Source: Chondrosia reniformis (taxonomy: Eukaryota; Porifera; Demospongiae; Chondrillida; Chondrillidae). From it: 64,000 bases of DNA. Numbering within the stretch: the stretch's first letter is position 1; each line of letters opens with the position of its first letter. The stretch lies in assembly GCA_947172415.1 (NCBI GenBank), contig OX359190.1:3162001-3226000 (forward strand). Direction: 5' to 3'. The translations under genes were made by a program, and so were the position numbers. Under the pieces are notes generated by a model. The model saw only the letters and a list, made by a program, of their open reading frames with translations. It was not told the DNA's origin and searched no databases. Positions 57,458 to 64,000 of this stretch are shown piece after piece.

Positions 57458-59644
57458 ATGGCGGAGTTTCCAGCGGTCCCACTCCTTCAGTCCAGCGAGC
57501 TTAGTCTCTCTTGTGTCGGTTGCGGAGAGAAAGTAGAAGAGTTGAAATGTCTACCGTGTCTCCACTCGTTAGCTTTGTGCGAGAAGGTAGAATGTCGAGA
57601 GAAGATTCTCCATCGCGTCATCTCCTGCCAAATTTGCGAGGAAGTGTTCTCCTTGTCTCTCAAGGATCTTTCTGGTCATCCGTTCGCTCTGAGGAAGGCT
57701 TTGAGCAACCAGTACCGGAAGGAAGGCGTCATCTGTCAAGGGGAACACGAAGAAGAGAGATCGGCCGTAAGTTTCTGCTCGACTTGCGATGTGTTCATTT
57801 GCCAGGAATGCGTCGATGAACACAAATCTCACAAGTTCCTTAAAAAACACGAATTAAAGCCGTTGCAAGGGGTGTTTGAGCAAGGCGGTAAGAAAGAGGA
57901 TTTGTTCAAATGCTCGAAACACAGTAAGAATTGCGAACTTTATTGTCACACATGTGAAGAAATGATTTGTCACATTTGTCGATCGATCGAAACTCACCAT
58001 TCTCATGAAGTGTCGTACATTGACGATAAGCTGGGAGAGTCCAACAAGACCACTCTGACGCAGTGCCTTTCATCCGTGAGGACTCAAAGGGAGGCAATCA
58101 GATCTTCTCTCCAAGAAGTGCAGGACAGCAAAGCTGGTCTCCAACAGCAGTCTGAGAATACGTTGGGAGAGATTGCTGGAATGAAGGAGCATCTGTTTGC
58201 CATGGTGACAGCCCGTTGTGATGGTCTTGCTGCTGAAGTGAGGGAAGCAGAAGACAAGGGAAGAAGAGAACTTGAGAGACGCGAGAGAGAATTGAAGGTC
58301 AGTCTGAAGAAGCTTGATGCATTCCATTGCCTGTCAGAAGAGATGAGTTTGAATGGAACAACAGAAGAGCAGTTATCATTGACAAAGAAGATTGTCAGTC
58401 GCATGTCATTTCTCAGCAGCAGTATCTCAATGCCAAGAGCCTCCATCCAACCTTCTGTTGGTGTGAAGAGCTGTGATCGAGAAGAAGTGGAAAGGTACAT
58501 CTCATCACTTGGAAGCATCCATCACGGTCCCCATCCACCAAACTGCACTATGGAAGGAGTGAAAGTGAAGGATAACGTTATTACCTGCAGAACAAGAATT
58601 CCTAAGAAACCTCCTCTGCAATTGAAGGTGATGACAAGAGATGAGAGAGGCAACGAGTGCAGAGGAGGAGAGAAAGTGTTGGCTGTCCTTCGTCCTGTGA
58701 CAGCAGGTGTTCCTGTGTTTGGTAAAGTAGCAGACATGAGAGATGGCACTTATGAGGTGCAGTTTGCGAGTATTCCATCAGAGAAGTGCCATCTGAGTGT
58801 GACTGTTGGAGGACATGATGTAGCAGGCAGTCCAGTAGAGGTGAAGGTAGTTGGTGCTAACATAATCACTACAGTCAAGCAGGAGTTCAAGCATCCATCA
58901 GGTTCTCAGTATTTGGGTGTTGCAGTAGGTCTGTATGGTTTGCTATACTGTTCAGATAACAGTGGACAAGTGACTATCCTAAACAGACAAGGTCAAGTTA
59001 TAAGAAGCTTCAAAGTCAAGAATGGTGGTTCATTGAATGGAATAGCACTAAGTAGAACAGGGAATGTGATAGTTAGTGACTTAAGTTTTAGCTACATCAG
59101 AATCTACACAGTAACTGGTGAATTTGTAAGGCAGTTTAAAGTAAAAGGTAAAGATCAAGATCAACTTAGTTATCCATGTGGTGTGGCAGTTAACAAGGAG
59201 GGACATATATTTGTGGTAGAGTGTGAAGGTCATTGTGTTTCTGTGTTTACAGAAGAAGGTACATTCTTGTACAGGTTTGGTCACGAGGGTAAAGCTGAAG
59301 GAGAGTTTTATTGCCCAACTTACATTCTCATAACACCTGATGATTTGGTGTATGTCACAGATGGTGAAAATCATCGCATTCAAGTGTTTCAACAGAATGG
59401 TCAGTTTATTAGGCAGTTTGGTGATGGCATTGTGAAGGGTCCAGATGGTATAGCAGTCACAAATGATGGACATATAGTAGTAGCTTCATATGATGCTAAT
59501 AAGCTCAGCATCTTCACACAAGATGGACAGTGTGTCCATGAAGTGACTAATATTGGATTGAAAGTTCCTCGTAGTGTAGCAGTTAATAGTGATGGACTCG
59601 TTTACATAGCAGATAGTTATAACTGTAGAGTAGTAGTACTTTGA
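57458..59644 (+). CDS. TRIM-like RING/B-box/filamin/NHL protein D
   Basis: Intact 728-residue frame starting MAEFPAVPLLQSSELS. The RING-like cluster keeps LKCLPCLHSLALC. B-box 1 has a Gly for Glu (ICQGEHEEER). B-box 2 reads CSKHSKNCELYCHTCEEMIC. The coiled coil is nearly identical to C. The filamin repeat starts CRTRIPKKPPLQLKV, and the NHL blades carry private changes (LSFSYIRIYTVTGEFVRQ, FKVKGKDQDQ, VTNDGHIVV). The protein family and likely role are as for A. It sits 3.7 kb after C in the same orientation with a shared leader, so it is the youngest pair with C or B by eye. Confidence 0.92.
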   Translation: MAEFPAVPLLQSSELSLSCVGCGEKVEELKCLPCLHSLALCEKVECREKILHRVISCQICEEVFSLSLKDLSGHPFALRKALSNQYRKEGVICQGEHEEERSAVSFCSTCDVFICQECVDEHKSHKFLKKHELKPLQGVFEQGGKKEDLFKCSKHSKNCELYCHTCEEMICHICRSIETHHSHEVSYIDDKLGESNKTTLTQCLSSVRTQREAIRSSLQEVQDSKAGLQQQSENTLGEIAGMKEHLFAMVTARCDGLAAEVREAEDKGRRELERRERELKVSLKKLDAFHCLSEEMSLNGTTEEQLSLTKKIVSRMSFLSSSISMPRASIQPSVGVKSCDREEVERYISSLGSIHHGPHPPNCTMEGVKVKDNVITCRTRIPKKPPLQLKVMTRDERGNECRGGEKVLAVLRPVTAGVPVFGKVADMRDGTYEVQFASIPSEKCHLSVTVGGHDVAGSPVEVKVVGANIITTVKQEFKHPSGSQYLGVAVGLYGLLYCSDNSGQVTILNRQGQVIRSFKVKNGGSLNGIALSRTGNVIVSDLSFSYIRIYTVTGEFVRQFKVKGKDQDQLSYPCGVAVNKEGHIFVVECEGHCVSVFTEEGTFLYRFGHEGKAEGEFYCPTYILITPDDLVYVTDGENHRIQVFQQNGQFIRQFGDGIVKGPDGIAVTNDGHIVVASYDANKLSIFTQDGQCVHEVTNIGLKVPRSVAVNSDGLVYIADSYNCRVVVL

Positions 59645-59944
59645 GAACATTTAGAGAACAAGTTGTTAACTGTGAACATTTTACAAATTTATAGAAATTA
59701 TTAAATTATTAGTTGTACCATGATTTTTTCAGTTTCAATTTAAAGTTCAATTCCTTTGTTTATTTACAAATTATATTCAAGTGTTTTCCTTATTTGGTAA
59801 CCTACCACCCACTCAAAGAGCCAGTACAATGTCACTTTGTTCAATTGAAAATGGACAATGAATTAAATAGCTTGAAATTTCACATGTCAATAGAAATAGT
59901 TTATGCCATATTTCAATAAAGACATTTATACAGTAGCTATGTGT

Positions 59945-60144
59945 TGTAAGTGTATAGTCTAACACTTTGCCATTCCAGTGTAGGTAGTCGTGTCAGAGGA
60001 ATAGATAGATAGCAAGATTGGTGCTTTTGAACGTGAGGAATGATACATGAGTAGCAAGACATATCCTGAGGTAGTGAGGGTGGTGGGGTTGCTATGGCAA
60101 CTGTGGAACATAGGACACACATTTGTAGGAAAGCGATACTTGAC
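59945..60144 (-). pseudogene. PEX12 C-terminal RING exon fragment (copy D)
   Basis: On the minus strand 'NVCPMFHSCHSNPTTLTTSG' carries a Cys-to-Phe change in the second zinc pair. The frame then shifts; 'CYSCIIPHVQKHQSC' reads in another frame, an ATCT-type insertion (CTATCTATCTATT) follows, and 'PLTRLPTLEWQSVRLYT' ends the piece. Compared with copy C this fixes the ancestral order of the C-terminus. Confidence 0.8.
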
Positions 60145-60205
60145 CTGTAAACACAAGAATCAGTAGCTATAGATGGTTGCCTAGCAACAATTAAGACAAT
60201 CTTAC

Positions 60206-60385
60206 CTGTGTGTCCCTGGGTGGGGAAGGGTTTGGTAAAGCAGTCACAGCCTGTCGTGTGGTGCGTCCCTCCTCTGCCATTCACCAGTCAAGGAACCTCA
60301 GCATGTAGGCTGCACCCAACATGGCCACAGAGAGACACCTAAAGTAGAGAGCTCTACTAGTAACTAGAAAGAACAGTTGGAGTTT
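60206..60385 (-). pseudogene. PEX12 penultimate exon fragment (copy D)
   Basis: A 180-nt exon equivalent to 54380-54559, with acceptor and donor (CAG|GTAAGA) still present. It reads 'KLQLFFLVTSRALYFRCLSV', 'AAYMLRFLDW', the shared TGA, then 'MAEEGRTTRQAVTALPNPSP'. Confidence 0.8.
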
Positions 60386-60467
60386 CTAGTCTGTTATTTC
60401 AGCATTCTCAAAAGTACAGCTAAACACACTCAAGAAAGTGATGGGAAATATTGAAATATTCTATATT

Positions 60468-60530
60468 CTATTATATTATATTATATTATATTATTATTTT
60501 TAAAGTGCATCATGTGCAAAGCACACTAGG
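60468..60530. repeat. TTATA microsatellite plus AAGTGCATCATGTGCA
   Basis: (ATATT)n joined to TATTATTTTTAAAGTGCATC, ATGTGCAAAGCACACTAGGG. The second part matches the junction at 14465-14500. It is absent from unit C, so it inserted after the duplication. Confidence 0.5.
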
Positions 60531-60726
60531 GCGTTTATATATTAATTTATAAGTGACCTCAGTCAATTAAAACTTTTTTTTCCCTTAAATATTCAGGAAT
60601 ATACAAGAATATACAACTGGTGTCTCAGCTGACGAGTGTCCCTTAACATGATACTCAATAACAGTACTACTAGTCCAAGCTCACCTGACACTTCCTCGTA
60701 CCCTCTCCCTAGTGTGACCATTCAAA

Positions 60727-62976
60727 TTTTAAGTTCCATCAAAATTTCAAAAACCCATTGGACATACTCCATAGGAGTCAATGAATGCTGACACAAAGTA
60801 TTAGCTCCATATATATCTTTAAATTTGATAGAGTTACAGTCCTCGATGTACGTACATTAAATTCTGGTTTACCAAGTTAATGTATGGTGAGAGATAGGGA
60901 AAATTTTAATTTCCATCAAAATTTCAAAAACTCATTGGACACACGCCATAGGTGTCTGTAAATGCTGACACAAATTAAAGTAATAGCTTCATATCTTTAA
61001 ATTTAATAGAGTAACAGTCCTCAATGTACATTAAATTCTGCTATACAAAGTTAATGTATGGTGAGAGATAGGGAAAATTTTAGTTTCATCAAAATTTCAA
61101 AAACCCATTAGACACACTCCATAGGTGTCAGAGAATGCTGACACAAAGTCACAACTTCATATCCTTCCATTTGATAGAGTTACATAACTATAGTTAATGT
61201 ATTGTATTGTTAGAGAAAATTGCGTAATACCATATATGGCCGACCGTTAGAAGGTTTATTTAAATATAAAATTCGATGCTTTAAATTTTATTATACATTG
61301 AGAAATGCACTGTGTAGCACTTGATTGTTATTGAAGCACTATCTATGGATCTGGTTAAAGTGAAATTTCGTCAATCGACAGCCAACGAAACTCCAAAGAA
61401 AAAAAGTTGGGCCATACCGAACGCTACCATCCATGACGCTCAGAGGCCGGGATAGGTGGTAACGTTCAGCTTATCGAATCTGCCGAAGCAAATTACTGCC
61501 GAGTTGAGCATTGGGTGTCACTTTCCTCGATATGGCCGACTCATATGAATCCTAAGATATCAGATGCCAATCCCACATTACTTGGAATCCCCCGAAATCC
61601 GGATTATTGGTGAGCACGTCTCTATGGCACCAACCGATTATGAGACAGCTTCAAAGTCTAAGCGCTACCAACCCCGATGGGAACCGCAACCACCATAGAG
61701 ATGTGTCCAGGTAGGCCTACTATATAAGGTTTTTCGCTTCTATTTATATGAAATTTTGTCCAAAGAAAACGGTTGTGGTTGGGGCTTTTTTATATATTTC
61801 TCGTTTAATATTTCCAGATCGGTGAATTGTTCCAAGCAAGTTTAAAGACATAGTCAGTATTTGTGGTTCATCTGAAAACTGCGGAAAGCGGAAATAATCT
61901 TGTAAGTGTCTTGATGGGCCGAGGAGAACGACTTTTCTGATCTCAATTATTTTCGAGAAATCGTCAATTTATTCCACTCTAATTCTAGATCAGTAAATCG
62001 TTCCAAGCAATTTTACACACATACGCAGTATTTCCAATACATCTCAAAACTGTGGCAAATGGGTAAAAGCCTGTACGTGTCTTGGTGGAGGGAGGAGAGC
62101 GACTTTTCATGATACAGAAAACTGGATATAGTGCGAGGTCCGATATTTATCGCCTTGACGATATTAATGTTTATGATCGATATTTCAACTGACACGGCTG
62201 TATGAATTACTCTCAGTCTAATTCCAAACTTAAGTTTTAGCGTATATAAATAGATTCAAATTTCTATATATATATGCTAAATAATGTTTTTAAGGAAACT
62301 ATTGCTCCAAAAATGCTTTTAATTATTCTTTCTATATGTAAATAGCTATGTATTGTGAGAGATAGGGAAATATGAACATACATTTTAAACTTCAAAAACG
62401 TTTTGTAAATGTTTCATACATGCCTGTGAATGTTGACATCAAGTATTAGCCTCATATGTTAGTGTTTGATAAATTTTTAGTTACATCAAAATTTCAAAAA
62501 CACATTGGACATACTCCAAAGGTGTCTGTGAATGCTGATACAAAGTCACAGCTTCATATCTTTCAAATTTATAGAGTTACAGCCCTCAATGTACATTAGA
62601 TTCTTGTATACAAAGTTAATGTATGGTGAGAGATAGGGTAAATCTTAAGTTCAATTAAAATTTTAAATACTCATTGGACATACTCCATCAGTGTTTGTGA
62701 ATGGTTACACAAAGTCACAGCTTCATATGTTTCCATTAGATAGAGTTACAGCACTCAATGTAAATTAAATTCTTGTATATATACAAAGTTAATGTATGGT
62801 AAGAGATACGTAGGGCAAATTTTTAGTTTCATCAAAATTTTCAAACACTCATTGGACATACTCCAAAGGTGTCTGTGAATGCTGACACAAATGTACAGCT
62901 TCATATCTTTCAAATTTATAGAGTTACAGTCCTCAATGTACATTAAATTCTGGTATAGTTAATGTACGTATGGTGA
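60727..62976. repeat. 175-bp satellite-like array, interrupted
   Basis: Units containing CATCAAAATTTCAAAAACCC, ATTGGACATACTCCATAGG, GAATGCTGACACAAAGT, TAGAGTTACAGTCCTC and AATGTATGGTGAGAGATAGG begin near 60735, 60913, 61087, 62483, 62650 and 62830, about 170-178 bp apart. A 1.2-kb unrelated block (61200-62430) splits the array. In that block two stretches are themselves repeated (GTTCCAAGCAAGTTTAAAGA at 61829 and GTTCCAAGCAATTTTACACA at 61999). No coding region is supported. Confidence 0.85.
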
Positions 62977-63225
62977 GATTCATCCACAGCCAAGGGAATA
63001 ATATTTACTTTTATCAATCAATAAGAGAAATTAAACAACAACTTTACAACTAAATAAATAGCAATTTTACAAACTACACAGAGGGGAGTATGGTGAGCAC
63101 TAGGTTGCCATGGAAACAACTTAAACAGACCTCCTCTATGAAATGAAGGATTGGGTACATCTTCACAAACCACTTCCACTGATGTGGTACAGTCTCTCCA
63201 CTGTCCTGCTGATCACAAGACTGAT

Positions 63226-64000
63226 CAGGGCCGTACCTAGCTATGGGGCAGGGGGGGCAACTGCCCCCCCAGAGAAACTGGCTTCAGAGTATAATGAAAT
63301 ATTATTTGTATTCATAGCAGCTAGCTACTGAGCTATCATGGACTTACCTGCCCCAATGAGCTGCTTCAGTCGAGGTTTCACTCGTCCGACATCCAGCTAC
63401 CGGGTATATACGTACGCACAAGTACCGCTGTTCACTGTTCTAAATAATGCACACTTTTAGTTGCGCATAATTTATGCACATACGCATGCAGGGTACACGT
63501 GTACCTGTTATAGTGGTGATTTTGGTCGAAGAAGTGCCCATTGCAACAGCTCAGCCAGGACAAAATTGACTCTCTTGAAGGTTACTATGGAAAGTTTTTA
63601 ACTTGTGAGGAAAATGAACACCTTGATGTTGAAGTTGCTAAGTGGAAAAAGTGTTTTGAAGGAATGTCAATTCAAGAGAGGCCGAAGACTGCTACTTCAG
63701 CACTTTCCAACTGCAGCCCACAAACTTTCCCTTCACTACATAAGATGTTTGTAATTTTTCTTACTACTCCGGTTGGTAGTGTTTCTTGTGAACGATCCTT
63801 CTCTGCACTCCGGCGCCTTAAACTGTGTCAATGAAAGAGGAGAGACTAAGCGGCCTCGATATGCTGCTAATCCATAGGGAAACCGAGTTCATCCCAACAC
63901 CAGAAGAAATCTATTCTCGAAAAACTAATTGAAAACAGTTAAAGAGCAATTAACAATTTTGTATTGTAACAATGTTTTTGTGTTGTGGCTTCTAAACTAG
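63226..64000 (+). mobile_element. hAT-family element, left end; runs off the window
   Basis: Starts CAGGGCCGTACCTAG with a GGGGGGGCAACTGCCCCCCC stretch, typical of hAT termini. It interrupts the duplicated flank right after AAGACTGAT; the empty site in unit C is AAGACTGATGATATAAATG near 55068. The likely 8-bp duplication cannot be confirmed because the right end is outside. It carries a transposase C-terminus at 63541-63930. Confidence 0.75.
63541..63930 (+). pseudogene. hAT transposase C-terminal dimerisation domain
   Basis: The frame 63541-63834 ends in 'FPSLHKMFVIFLTTPVGSVS' and 'CERSFSALRRLKL', the hAT C-terminal dimerisation motif. A small deletion shifts the frame at about 63825, after which 'MKEERLSGLDMLLIHRETEF' and 'IPTPEEIYSRK' follow. 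It is the type close to ZMYM/THAP0-like hAT proteins. The N-terminal zinc finger and RNase H-like core are missing, so this is a non-autonomous copy. Confidence 0.8.

Noticed and set aside
1-64000. tRNA, rRNA or riboswitch genes
   Set aside because: Scanning by eye found no cloverleaf with conserved arms and no rRNA-like stretch; a covariance-model search would be needed to exclude small RNAs.

Overview
This window looks like nuclear DNA of an early-branching animal, most likely a demosponge (inference). It is AT-rich and its genes are split by GT-AG introns. It carries a family of long RING/B-box/filamin/NHL proteins, kelch-repeat genes, and many decayed transposons (CACTA-like, Tc1/mariner, pogo/Tigger, hAT, non-LTR). 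I saw no rRNA, tRNA, operon or CRISPR array.

Region 1-18 kb is a transposon graveyard. On the minus strand lie the start of a Myb/SANT-like gene (1-108), a CACTA-like transposase remnant (221-3182) split by a 1.09-kb Tc1/mariner element with TA target duplication (921-2012), and a multi-copy transposon-type protein broken by frameshifts (4686-6038). A Tc1-type transposase pseudogene (+) and a BEN-domain pseudogene (-) follow, between two CGTA-rich arrays (7130-10990). Then come two adjacent copies of one non-LTR retrotransposon (11.3-14.3 kb) and pogo-related pieces (15.1-17.0 kb).

Region 18-28 kb holds two apparently intact cellular genes, head to head across 233 bp. The coatomer zeta subunit gene (-) has eight exons rebuilt by hand, giving 177 residues. 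A CNC-like bZIP transcription factor (+) has two exons and 496 residues. The last coatomer intron starts inside a 43-bp minisatellite whose repeat unit carries copies of the 5' splice site.

Region 30-64 kb is a duplication landscape. Four TRIM-like RING/B-box/coiled-coil/filamin/NHL genes lie on the + strand: A at 30.1, B at 37.3 (pseudogene), C at 51.6 and D at 57.5 kb. Downstream of each, on the opposite strand, is a broken piece of the peroxin PEX12 3' end, so the duplicated unit is larger than the TRIM gene. Between B and C sit two kelch genes. The first has an N-terminal helical, death-fold-like exon and a 3.7-kb first intron full of repeats. The two kelch genes share a 261-bp patch of about 96% identity inside otherwise diverged sequence, which suggests gene conversion. 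Unit D has been opened by a ~175-bp satellite-like array and by a hAT element that runs off the window end.

The most unusual signal is a pair of hammerhead-ribozyme-like cores in two copies of one interspersed repeat (43180-43222 plus strand; 25352-25398 minus strand), both in introns. The first copy is bracketed by identical 22-bp direct repeats 334 bp apart and followed by three strong hairpins.
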